Of a stretch of DNA of 64,000 nucleotides, positions 37,422 through 45,875 are shown in pieces. The position numbers were made by a program, and so were the translations under genes. Positions within the stretch are counted from its first letter, which is position 1, and each line of letters starts with the position of its first letter. Source of the DNA: Streptomyces sp. S.PNR 29 (GTDB lineage: Bacteria > Actinomycetota > Actinomycetes > Streptomycetales > Streptomycetaceae); contig NZ_JANUQM010000004.1 in the NCBI RefSeq assembly GCF_030386795.1, forward strand, positions 62,001-126,000, in the 5' to 3' direction. The notes under the pieces were generated by a model. That model made no database searches. It was not told the DNA's origin and worked only from the letters and a program-made list of their open reading frames with translations.

Positions 37422-39353
37422 ATGACCACCACCGCCGAGCTCGGTGTCGTCACGACCAAGGTCCCCGCCCGGCTTGACCGGCTTCCGTGGTCCCGATTCC
37501 ACTGGCGGATCGTCATCGGTCTGGGAACCGTCTGGATTCTGGACGGACTCGAAGTGACGATCGTCGGGGCGGTTGCCGCCCGTATGACCGAGCCGGGCAG
37601 CGGCATTAACCTGACCAGCGCCGACATAGGCACTGCCGCCGCCATCTACGTGGCAGGCGCATGCGCGGGCGCTCTGTTGTTCGGGAGGCTCACCGACCGC
37701 TACGGGCGCAAGAAGCTGTTCATGCTCACGCTCGGCATCTACATCCTCGCCACCGTCGCGACCGCGTTCGCCCACGACGCCTGGTACCTCTACCTCGCCC
37801 GCTTCATCACCGGTATGGGTATCGGCGGAGAGTACGCCGCGATCAACTCGGCCATCGACGAGCTGATTCCTGCACGCAACCGCGGGCAGGTGGACCTGGC
37901 CATCAACGGCAGCTACTGGGTCGGTGCGGCGCTCGGCAGCCTGGTCGCCGTGCTGCTTCTCAATGAGAGTCTGCTGGCAGCCGACCTCGGCTGGCGGCTG
38001 GCCTTCGGCCTGGGCGGCATCCTGGGCCTGGGCATCATGCTGGTACGCCGCCATGTGCCGGAGAGTCCGCGCTGGCTGTTCATCCACGGGCATGAAGACG
38101 AGGCTGAACGCATCGTCGACCGGATCGAGGCCGAGGTGTGCCAAGAGACCGGCCGTGTGCTGCCGGAACCGGGCGAGGCGGTCACCGTACGGCAGCGCGA
38201 CGTCATCCCGTTCAGGGAGATCGCCGGCGCGGCTCTGCAGCGGTACCCGCGTCGCGCCGTTCTCGGTCTGGCGCTCTTCGTCGGACAGGCGTTCCTGTAC
38301 AACGCGATCGTCTTCGACCTGGGCACGATCCTGAACGGCTTCTTCGACATCGGCTCCGGCTCGATCCCCTACTTCCTTGCCCTCTTCGCGATCGCCAACT
38401 TCCTCGGACCACTCCTTCTCGGCCGACTGTTCGACACCGTCGGCAGAAAGCCGATGATCGCGGGCACCTACTTCGGCTCGGCAGTCGTGGCAGTCGTCCT
38501 CGCCGTCCTGCTGGCCAACGGCTCCCTGACGACGTGGGGGTTCTTCCTGCTGGTCTCGCTGACCTTCTTCGTGGCATCCGCGGGAGCGAGTTCGGCCTAC
38601 CTGACGGTGAGCGAGGTCTTCCCCATGGAGACCCGGGCCCTGTCCATCTCGCTGTTCTTCGCGATCGGCACGGCCGTGGGCGGAATCACCGGCCCGCTGC
38701 TGTTCGGCCACTTGATTCACACTGGCGACGCGGACCTGGTGGCCATCGGCTTCCTCGTCGGAGCGGCAGCCATGGCGCTGGGCGGGCTGGCCGAGGTCTT
38801 CTTCGGTGTCCGGGCCGAACAACAGTCCCTGGAGAACATCGCCCGGCCGCTCACCGCTGAGGAAGCCGAGGCAGCCTGGCGCAACGAGTCCGCGCCACAG
38901 GATGCACGAGACCGCCTCCGCCCCGCGCACGTCCGGCAGGCCGAGCACGAGCGGGAACGGCGGATCGCCGACCGCACCGCCCGCCGCCGGGAGCGGGAGC
39001 GCGCCGGAGCCCGCCGCTACCGCCCGGGCACCGGACCGGGCAGCACCCTGTACTCGCCGGGGATGGCCGGCACTGCGGGCACGGCAAGCCGTACGTCCGC
39101 CATGGCCGAACAACGCCTCGACGACGAGATCGAACAGATCACCCACGCGCTCCAAGAAACGGGCCCGACCAGCCGCGACCAACTCGAACAGGCCGTGGAT
39201 GGCCGTTCCTGGGGCCCCGGGCGCTTCGGCCGTGCGCTGCGTGAATCCGTGCGGGAGTCCCGGGCCAAAAGCCTTGCAAATGGCAGCTATGCGCCGACGG
39301 ACGGACCCGGCTGGCCCGACAGCGCACCGGGCGGCCCCCATGACCAGCGGTGA
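37422..39353 (+). CDS. MFS transporter with long hydrophilic C-terminus
   Basis: A 643-aa major facilitator of the sugar-porter type. Twelve membrane helices fall in residues about 28-470, with LFGRLTDRYGRKKLF, RFITGMGIGGEYAAIN and PESPRWLF as family signatures. The last 150 residues are charged and predicted cytoplasmic (EHERERRIADRTARRRERER), ending in a folded-looking segment (LDDEIEQITHALQETGPTSR). Substrate unknown. The C-terminal piece is unusual for the family and may be a regulatory domain. ATG 37422 follows GAGGAGGCACGGC. Confidence 0.88.
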   Translation: MTTTAELGVVTTKVPARLDRLPWSRFHWRIVIGLGTVWILDGLEVTIVGAVAARMTEPGSGINLTSADIGTAAAIYVAGACAGALLFGRLTDRYGRKKLFMLTLGIYILATVATAFAHDAWYLYLARFITGMGIGGEYAAINSAIDELIPARNRGQVDLAINGSYWVGAALGSLVAVLLLNESLLAADLGWRLAFGLGGILGLGIMLVRRHVPESPRWLFIHGHEDEAERIVDRIEAEVCQETGRVLPEPGEAVTVRQRDVIPFREIAGAALQRYPRRAVLGLALFVGQAFLYNAIVFDLGTILNGFFDIGSGSIPYFLALFAIANFLGPLLLGRLFDTVGRKPMIAGTYFGSAVVAVVLAVLLANGSLTTWGFFLLVSLTFFVASAGASSAYLTVSEVFPMETRALSISLFFAIGTAVGGITGPLLFGHLIHTGDADLVAIGFLVGAAAMALGGLAEVFFGVRAEQQSLENIARPLTAEEAEAAWRNESAPQDARDRLRPAHVRQAEHERERRIADRTARRRERERAGARRYRPGTGPGSTLYSPGMAGTAGTASRTSAMAEQRLDDEIEQITHALQETGPTSRDQLEQAVDGRSWGPGRFGRALRESVRESRAKSLANGSYAPTDGPGWPDSAPGGPHDQR

Positions 39354-39374
39354 CCGGGGCAGAAGGAGGCAGCG

Positions 39375-39767
39375 ATGAAGTACGACGGATTCCTCGCCCG
39401 TGTACGCGAGCGAGGCGAATACAGCGACCAGGACGAAGCCGCAGACGTCACCAACTCAGTGCTGGAAGTGCTGGCCCAACGGATCAGCCCGGGAGAGGTC
39501 AAGGACCTCGCATCCCAGCTGCCCGGCCCGCTGGGACACGTTCTGGACCATGCCACGCCGCAGCAGGCGCAGAGCTTCGGGATCGAAGAGTTCTACCGCC
39601 GGGTCGCCGAGCGCACCCATGCCCGGCCGCGCACGGCGCAGTGGGACGCCAGCGCGGTCCTGACCACCGTTGCCGACGCTGTGACTGGCGGAGAGCTGAA
39701 TCAGATCATCAGCCAACTCCCCTCCAGTTACGCAGTCCTGTTCGGCAAGGCCGACCTCGCGGACTGA
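39375..39767 (+). CDS. DUF2267 protein (first of a tandem pair)
   Basis: A 130-aa DUF2267 protein: FLARVRERGEYSDQDEAADV, then LEVLAQRISPGEVKDLASQL, a helical repeat related to the tandem partner. 21 bp after the MFS gene, with GAAGGAGG before the ATG. DUF2267 proteins often occur with stress genes in soil bacteria; the molecular role is unknown. Confidence 0.85.
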   Translation: MKYDGFLARVRERGEYSDQDEAADVTNSVLEVLAQRISPGEVKDLASQLPGPLGHVLDHATPQQAQSFGIEEFYRRVAERTHARPRTAQWDASAVLTTVADAVTGGELNQIISQLPSSYAVLFGKADLAD

Positions 39768-39802
39768 GCCCGTGAGGAGCCCAGAACGAAAGGCCCACGA
39801 AA

Positions 39803-40231
39803 ATGGTTGATACAGGCTTTTCCTCGTTCGACACCATGGTGGACAAGGCCAATCGGCTCCTCAAAGACGTCGAGGAGGCCTTCGAATGGCCCAAAGACCG
39901 GCGCAAGCAGTCGTATGCGGCAGTGCGGGCCGTGCTGCACCCGCTCCGGGATCGTCTCCCGGTCGAGACGGCCGTACAGTTCGGTGCCCAGCTGCCGACC
40001 ATCGTCAGAGGCGTCTACTACGACGGCTGGAAACCGGCCGAGACGCCGGTGAAGATGAGCAACGAGGAGTTCTTTGCACGGGTCCGTAGCGAATTCCCCT
40101 ACGCGGTCGAGGGCGACAGCGAGAAGCTGGTGCGCACCGTACTGAAATCCCTGGAGCGCCATGTGAGCGCCGGCGAATGGCAGCACCTCAAATCCCGGGT
40201 GCCGAACTCGTTTGCCGCGCTCCTGCCGTGA
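39803..40231 (+). CDS. DUF2267 protein (second of a tandem pair)
   Basis: A 142-aa DUF2267 protein: AVRAVLHPLRDRLPVETAVQ, then FGAQLPTIVRGVYYDGWKP and FFARVRSEFPYAVEGDSEKL. 35 bp after the first DUF2267 gene and probably co-transcribed. The two differ in sequence, so they are old paralogues rather than a recent duplication. Confidence 0.87.
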   Translation: MVDTGFSSFDTMVDKANRLLKDVEEAFEWPKDRRKQSYAAVRAVLHPLRDRLPVETAVQFGAQLPTIVRGVYYDGWKPAETPVKMSNEEFFARVRSEFPYAVEGDSEKLVRTVLKSLERHVSAGEWQHLKSRVPNSFAALLP

Positions 40232-40363
40232 TCCGGGCGGAGGAGGTCTCGAGCGCGGCCAGCCCGCCGAGCAGGCCTGCGGCCCCCGGGCCGTCCCAAC
40301 ACCTGGGTTGCGCTGGTTGCCCGAACGTGTTGATCGTCGACAGTCGGGTGGGCTGGCCACCGG

Positions 40364-41593
40364 TCACGGATCGGGGGGCTGCCACTCGAACATCAAAATC
40401 GTGGCGTCGTCGCTGAGTTTGTCGTGCCGATGCTCGAGGATGGCATGGATGAGCAGGCGCAGCGCTTCCGAGGCGTTCTGCCCCGCTGCGGTCGACCGGA
40501 TGATGTAGTCGGTGAAGCGCTCCAAGCCGAACTCTTCGCCTGCATCATCGCGTGACTCCACGACGCCGTCTGAGTAGAGCAGTATTCGGTCACCGGGTTC
40601 GAGGCTGACGTCGTGCACCTGACGGGCGGTCCCGGCGAGACTGGCGGGCAGGCCCAAAGGAGGCTCAGGTGGCCGCTCCAAGGCTTTATGGAGCAGGCGG
40701 TGGCGACGGATGAGCAACGGAGCCGGGTGGCCGCAGTTGCACCAGCGCAGCACACCGGTGAGCATGTGCAACTGGGTGAAGACACCCGTGCAGAACTGAT
40801 CCGGAAGCCACTTCGCCAACGCCTCGTCCACGGTGCCCGCGAGTTCGTTCAGGTCTGCCCCGCTGCGCCGGGCGTTACGGCAGCCTGCCATGGCGACAGA
40901 GGTGGCAAGTCCGGACGCCAGATCGTGCCCCATGCCGTCAAGGATTGCGGCGTGCAGAACGTCCTCGGTGAACGCATGGTCGAAAGCATCGCCGCCGAGT
41001 TCGTACGCAGGCTCCAGAACCGCCGTGGAGACGACCCGCCCGGTGCCGATCGACCGGGGAGGGAGAAATGCCCTCACCATCTCCGTGGGCAGGTGCATCG
41101 GCCTGGTACGCATGCGCTGCGCGATGGTGTCGCTGTAGGTGCGCTTGGATGTGATGATCAGTGCGAGGAGCAGCGCCATCGTGCGGCAGCGCCGTAGCTT
41201 GAGCCCGTCCAGGGTGCTCATGTTCAGCTCCACGACGCCCAGCCGCTCCGCTCCGTCGGCCAGGGGCAGCCAGATGTTCATCCCGCCGGAGGGGCTTTCT
41301 TCCACTCGGAGAGAGTCGGTGCGGTAGGCCCAGCCGGCCAGCGAAGTGTCGAGGTGCATTTCCGGCTCGCCTTCGACAAGCGGCACCAGCAGTCTTTGCT
41401 GGAGGTCGACCAGATAGATGGCGGCCCTGCCCAGACCCATGGCCTCGGCATACCGGCTCAGGACCACGGGCAGTTCCGCAGGTGATGCCAGCTGGGCTGC
41501 TCTGACCAGTTCCTCCAGCAGCCGCTCCCCGGACCCGTTGGACACGTTCCTGTCCATGCCTTCGATGATCTCCGCGAGGTGGAGCCGCCACAA
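40364..41593 (-). CDS. PP2C/SpoIIE-type serine phosphatase with GAF-like sensor
   Basis: Up to 409 aa. The N-terminal 170 residues form a GAF-like sensor (AAIYLVDLQQRLLVPLVEGE; LAGWAYRTDSLRVEES). The C-terminal RsbU/SpoIIE-type phosphatase shows the metal ligands in AYELGGDAFDHAF, AAILDGMGHDLASGL and ILLYSDGVVESRDDAGEEFG. Such enzymes control anti-sigma-antagonist switches in stress responses. No anti-sigma kinase or STAS gene is adjacent, so the partner is likely chromosomal. ATG at 41557 (MDRNVSN) is an alternative start. Confidence 0.9.
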   Translation of the reverse strand: MWRLHLAEIIEGMDRNVSNGSGERLLEELVRAAQLASPAELPVVLSRYAEAMGLGRAAIYLVDLQQRLLVPLVEGEPEMHLDTSLAGWAYRTDSLRVEESPSGGMNIWLPLADGAERLGVVELNMSTLDGLKLRRCRTMALLLALIITSKRTYSDTIAQRMRTRPMHLPTEMVRAFLPPRSIGTGRVVSTAVLEPAYELGGDAFDHAFTEDVLHAAILDGMGHDLASGLATSVAMAGCRNARRSGADLNELAGTVDEALAKWLPDQFCTGVFTQLHMLTGVLRWCNCGHPAPLLIRRHRLLHKALERPPEPPLGLPASLAGTARQVHDVSLEPGDRILLYSDGVVESRDDAGEEFGLERFTDYIIRSTAAGQNASEALRLLIHAILEHRHDKLSDDATILMFEWQPPDP

Positions 41594-41945
41594 TCTGAGC
41601 CCTCAGGCACCCGAGATGTGGGCCGATCAGCCGCGTGCCGGCCCGCTCCAGCAGTCGGCGGGTGCCCGCCGCGGTCTCGGTCGGCTCACCGACCAGGCTG
41701 GTTGTCCAGCGCGCGTGAGGCGTTGCGCTCCACCGCAGGACGAGCTCGGCGTGGACGTGGCGCTGCGGCGGGCTCTGGACCTCCAGGCGCTGCTGGCTGG
41801 CGGAGTACACGACCGTTCTCTTGACAACACCCTGGACGTGGACGAGGCCCTGCGGCGGCCAAGCGGGATCGTTGCGGCAGCCGAGGAAGCAGAACGCGCT
41901 GAAGCTGTTTGGCCCATGGCCTGCTCCGCCTGGTCCGGTCGCCAC
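41594..41945. other. 352-bp gap, no supported gene
   Basis: Open frames occur on both strands but none has a recognisable domain, a good ribosome site and coding-like composition together. It probably holds the phosphatase promoter. Confidence 0.4.
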
Positions 41946-42395
41946 TCACAGCAGGAGGTCGAAGACGGCTCGAGCCTCGTCCCAGTGCTGGGTCTGGGGG
42001 TTCTTCACGTCGGGGTGGAGGATCTTGAAGCTCTGGGCAAGGGCCAGGCTGAGTCCGCCGATGATGTCCGGATAGGCCGCCTCGGTCTCCTCGTCGGGCG
42101 TGCGGTCCAGAGCGGGGTGGGTGGCGAGCTGTTCCAGGATCGGCTTGAGCTCTACTTCCTGGTCGATCTTCCGGAAGTGGTGAATGCTCTCCTGCAGGCC
42201 TTTCGTTATCGGTAGGTCACACGTCCGGATGACATCGCGCCCGTTGGCCTTGGCAGTGGCCTGGGCGACGGTCAGCAGATCGTAGAGCTTGGCGTCGACG
42301 AAGTCGCTGTAGCGCTTGAGATCGCTCTTGTCGACATCCAGCCCCCCGGCCGCGCGGAAGAACCTTTCGAACCTGGCGATGGACATCACGGTCAT
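41946..42395 (-). CDS. DUF1931 histone-fold protein
   Basis: A 149-aa protein of the DUF1931 family: FERFFRAAGGLDVDKSDLKR, then YSDFVDAKLYDLLTVAQATA, DVIRTCDLPITKGLQESIH and GGLSLALAQSFKILHPDVKN. Two histone-fold halves are joined in one chain; structural members of this family resemble archaeal histones. It may bind DNA or protect the nucleoid under stress. The ATG at 42395 (MTVMSIARF) is followed by a second in-frame ATG at 42386. Confidence 0.87.
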   Translation of the reverse strand: MTVMSIARFERFFRAAGGLDVDKSDLKRYSDFVDAKLYDLLTVAQATAKANGRDVIRTCDLPITKGLQESIHHFRKIDQEVELKPILEQLATHPALDRTPDEETEAAYPDIIGGLSLALAQSFKILHPDVKNPQTQHWDEARAVFDLLL

Positions 42396-43076
42396 GACGG
42401 CAACCTCCGGCTGCGGGCGTCGGGGGGCTCCCGCCCCCTGGGCTTCCCCGCCAGCCTGGCCGAGCGAAGTGCGTGAACGCATGCGCATACCGGGCCCAAT
42501 TACCCTCCCTGTGTTGCCCTGCCAGGCCCAGGCGTCCGACTGCCTGGGGAGTCGGACGGGCGTGCGGAATCGACAGCACGGTGAACACCGCGTCTCCGAG
42601 CGGCCACGTAAGGGGTCCCCAAATATCGCTGCTGATGAGGCCGAACGCCGCGGTGGCGAACACGCCAGGGACCGCTCGGAAGAGGCCGGTGGACAACGCC
42701 CGGGCCCGGTTGACGTGGACCTTCCGCCTACCAGCCGCCCCGGCGTCGGCAGGACGTAGTGCTGTGCCTCGCAGCCGTTATGGACTCTCCCGCATGGCAG
42801 GGCTTTGCCGGACTCCGGCTCCCGGGCGGACACAGAAGGGGAGCGCTGGATGGCGCGGAGTGCGGTGCGCGCCGGGGTGATGCCTGAGCGGGTGGCGCCG
42901 GCGGACCCGATCGCGGCCAGGTGCTGGAACAGGCCCTGAGCTCGAAAGACCAGGAGATCCGGCCGTACCGCCTGCACCGGCAGGCGGAGGCCAGCGTGTC
43001 ATGCGGCATCGACGTTACCTCGGCGGCGTCTGCGGGCACCTGGGATCACGGGGCAGCCGAATAGGAGGGTCGAGCC
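42396..43076. other. 681-bp gap without a recognisable gene
   Basis: Several frames are open on both strands, none with a domain I recognise. The 5' ends of the DUF1931 gene and of the membrane protein gene face away from it, so it should hold two promoters. The stretch 42890-43050 may be the decayed end of an older gene, but no family could be assigned. Confidence 0.4.
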
Positions 43077-44210
43077 ATGCCGGTGTCGTCGCAGGGCGTT
43101 ACGGTCGTGGCGCTCCTCGCGGACCCGGACACGCCGACGGAGATCGCTCAGCGCATGGCCGGGACACTTCCTGATCGGCTCGCCGACAAGTCGGGCCAAG
43201 GGGGACGGTTCGACGTCGAGGTGGTCAGTGAGCCCTTCACCTCGGGGACCGAGGACCCGCCCACCTTGATGCGCCGGATCATGGACCGTGGGAGTGCGGA
43301 GAACTGGGACATCGTCGTGGCACTCACCGACCTTCCGCTGCATTCAAACGGGCGCAGGCTCGCGGTGAACCTGAATCGCGAACACGGCTTGGCGCTGCTC
43401 TCTCTTCCTTCACTGGGGGGCCTGCGGCTGCAGACGAGGGCCCGGCGGGCCGTCGAAGAAGCCGTGCTTGGCTTGGCGGGTCCGCAAACCACCGGGGCTG
43501 AAGGACCTCCGCGAAGTCAGCCGCTTCTGGGGCCCTTCGTCAATCGTCTCGCGCCTATTCATCCGGGCCAATCCGGTGAGAAGGAGACCGACGATCTTCG
43601 GTACGCCGTCAGCGGCCCGCGCGGTTACCTGCGGGTGCTCGCCGGTATGGTCCGCGCCAACCGGCCGTGGCGGCTGGTGCCGGGCTTGTCGAAAGCCCTG
43701 GCGGCCGCACTCGCCACGGGAGCAGTCGCCACCGTGAACGCCACCGTCTGGAGCCTGGCCGCGTACCTGAGCACGCCACGCCTCGTCATCGCCATGGTCG
43801 GATCTGTCGCGATCATGATCGGCTGGCTGATCGTGGACGCGGAGCTGTGGCATCGAGCACCAGGGAGCTCGCCGGAGGCGAGGCAGAGGGCGCGGCTCTA
43901 CAACGCCTCGACGGTCGTGACCGTGGGGATCGGGGTGCTTGTCTGCTACGTGGGTTTGATGGTCATCAACTTGGTGTGGGCGCTGTTCATCCTCAACGAC
44001 CAACTGTTCGCTTCCGTGACACGAACCCCGCTTCACGCCGCGGAGTACTTGACGTTGTCCTGGTTCGTCGCTTCGGTCGCCACCGTGGGCGGCGCGCTGG
44101 GATCAGGCCTGGAGAGCGACGAGGCGATCCGGGCAGCCGCCTACTCCAAGCGCGAACAGGAACGTCGCCGCACGCTCCAAGACGACCACGGTGACAAGCC
44201 CTCGAAGTGA
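43077..44210 (+). CDS. Membrane protein with N-terminal soluble domain
   Basis: A 377-aa protein. About 180 soluble residues (VTVVALLADPDTPTEIAQRM, NWDIVVALTDLPLHSNGRRL) are followed by four membrane helices (about 205-228, 236-258, 277-305, 325-350) and a basic tail. GGAGGG precedes the ATG. I do not recognise the family; the N-terminal alpha/beta region with WDIVVALTDLP suggests a ligand- or nucleotide-binding domain. It lies inside the stress island. Confidence 0.72.
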   Translation: MPVSSQGVTVVALLADPDTPTEIAQRMAGTLPDRLADKSGQGGRFDVEVVSEPFTSGTEDPPTLMRRIMDRGSAENWDIVVALTDLPLHSNGRRLAVNLNREHGLALLSLPSLGGLRLQTRARRAVEEAVLGLAGPQTTGAEGPPRSQPLLGPFVNRLAPIHPGQSGEKETDDLRYAVSGPRGYLRVLAGMVRANRPWRLVPGLSKALAAALATGAVATVNATVWSLAAYLSTPRLVIAMVGSVAIMIGWLIVDAELWHRAPGSSPEARQRARLYNASTVVTVGIGVLVCYVGLMVINLVWALFILNDQLFASVTRTPLHAAEYLTLSWFVASVATVGGALGSGLESDEAIRAAAYSKREQERRRTLQDDHGDKPSK

Positions 44211-44480
44211 ACCTATACCGGCGCAAACGGCTCCCGGACGCGCGTCGGCATCGCCGCTCACCCATTAGCAGGCGTACCAGGAGATTCGGCTACGCGCGGC
44301 GGTCCTGCGGACTAACCCCACGCCCGCTGAACCAGGGCCGCTCCCCTCAGCCCGCGGGCGCAGAAGCGGGCACTGGAGGACCTCGCGGCAACAGTAAGCC
44401 GCACGCCACTGGAACGGGATGTCGGCTCCGCTCGCGAGGAGCAACGGATGGGGGCGGCCATGGTTGCGGAAGGCGGCGGA

Positions 44481-45017
44481 TCAGGACCCGCGCGCCGAGG
44501 TGGGTGAGGGCTCCGGCGGCGGGGAGCGCCGCGCCTCCTGAAGCGGGAAGTAGTCTCCGGGCCGCGTCGAGCGCCGCCACACGTACACCGCTGTCGCCAT
44601 CACGAGGATCAGCCCCGCCAGGATGAGCAGTTCGATCCCCTCGACGTTCCACCGGAAGGACTTCTCCGCCTCGGCCGTCACGATGAGCACCTTGCGGATG
44701 CCGGCAATCAGGCCGACGACGAGGAACGGCTCCGCATCGAGGGTCCGGTTCCTGATGGTGAGGCGGACGGTGTGGAGCAGCTCGGCAACGATGAACAGCA
44801 CAAGGCCGTTGTCCAGGGCGGAGAGAACGACCGTCTCCGCGCGGTACGGCCCCTGGATCGACCTGATGACATCGTGGACGACCTCGACGGTCAGGAGCCC
44901 CGCGAGCAGTACCAGGAGCCCAGCGACGACGAGGTGGATGCCGTCCTCGATGAGCTGCAGGAGGCCCTGCACCCGCCCGCCCTCGAGCTTCGGGAGAATG
45001 GGTCGCACATTCAGCAT
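44481..45017 (-). CDS. PsiE-family membrane protein
   Basis: A 178-aa protein with four membrane helices and the phosphate-starvation-inducible PsiE signature: LVLFIVAELLHTVRLTIRNR, then AEPFLVVGLIAGIRKVLIVT. The C-terminal tail is Pro/Ser-rich. PsiE-like genes are also part of the heat-resistance loci known from Enterobacteriaceae; the function is not established. Convergent with the membrane protein gene. Confidence 0.85.
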   Translation of the reverse strand: MLNVRPILPKLEGGRVQGLLQLIEDGIHLVVAGLLVLLAGLLTVEVVHDVIRSIQGPYRAETVVLSALDNGLVLFIVAELLHTVRLTIRNRTLDAEPFLVVGLIAGIRKVLIVTAEAEKSFRWNVEGIELLILAGLILVMATAVYVWRRSTRPGDYFPLQEARRSPPPEPSPTSARGS

Positions 45018-45321
45018 GCTAGGAGTCCCCCGGCCCGTAGGCGCGGCGTGCTGCCGAACGGGCGGACGAGCGGATCCCTTCCTCTGCTGGCAGCCTGGGG
45101 AAGCGGCGAGGCGCCACGGAGCCTACCCGGCGGCAGGACGAGATGAGGCAGCCCGACCCGGACACGAATGGCAGGAGCCTGCGGCTCGTCCTGGTCGCTG
45201 ACCCGGCCTGCCCTCCGAGAAGGGCCGGACCCTCGCCCCCCGCGTGGGTGTGAGTGAGGGGGAGTCAAGGTCGATTCGAAGGTGGACTCTGCGTGGGCGC
45301 CGCCCACGCCTACACCACCAC
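45018..45321. other. 304-bp gap, no supported gene
   Basis: Contains the promoter side of the PsiE gene and runs into the IS5 remnant. No coding signal was found. Confidence 0.4.
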
Positions 45322-45590
45322 GGCCAGGGCGTCCCCGTCCTCGCCGACCGCGCCTACATCGGAGCCGGCCGGTGGGTAACCGCACCCCTCGGACGCCCGC
45401 AAGGCCGGAACCTCACGCCAACCCAGCCGACCATCAACCGCGCGCTGTCCGCGGCACGGGCACCCGTCGAACGCGGCGTCGCACGACTGAAGTCGTGGCG
45501 GACCTTCCGAAGGTCCCGATGCAGCCCCAATCGAATGTCGTCAATCACGGCGGCCATCCGCAACCCTGGAGCGGCAACGCTGAAAAAGCT
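45322..45590 (+). pseudogene. IS5-type transposase 3' remnant, right copy
   Basis: Frame GQGVPVLADRAYIGAGRWVT, then GRNLTPTQPTINRALSAARA and ERGVARLKSWRTFRRSRCSP is the C-terminal third of an IS5-type DDE transposase; a one-base shift separates it from the terminal TLERQR and stop. About 219 bp (45372-45590) match the inverted copy at 22564-22782. Both copies have their 3' ends pointing outward and their 5' parts lost, bracketing the stress island. Confidence 0.84.
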
Positions 45591-45875
45591 CAGTACACGA
45601 CGGCCAGCGCGGCGCGACTACTGGGTCTTCCTGAACATCAACGCCTCTATGCAAACCCTGACCAGCAGAACTACAGCCTGCCCGCTCGATCCCGACCGTC
45701 ACTTCAGAGGGTCCGCACCCTTGAGAAAATGGCCAGAAGCATCTGCATATCGCGGCAGCGAATCGGCCGTGGTGGATGCGAGGCAAGAGGCGCGAGCCGC
45801 TTCGTGCGCAGCGTCCGATGGTGAGCGGCGGCCGGCTATGGCATTCCCTTTTCCAGGTATTCGTCAGCGGGGTCG

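Noticed and set aside
41686..41949. Minus-strand frames between the phosphatase and DUF1931 genes
   Set aside because: Two overlapping frames with Arg/Ala/Pro-rich sequence and no family character; kept as a gap.
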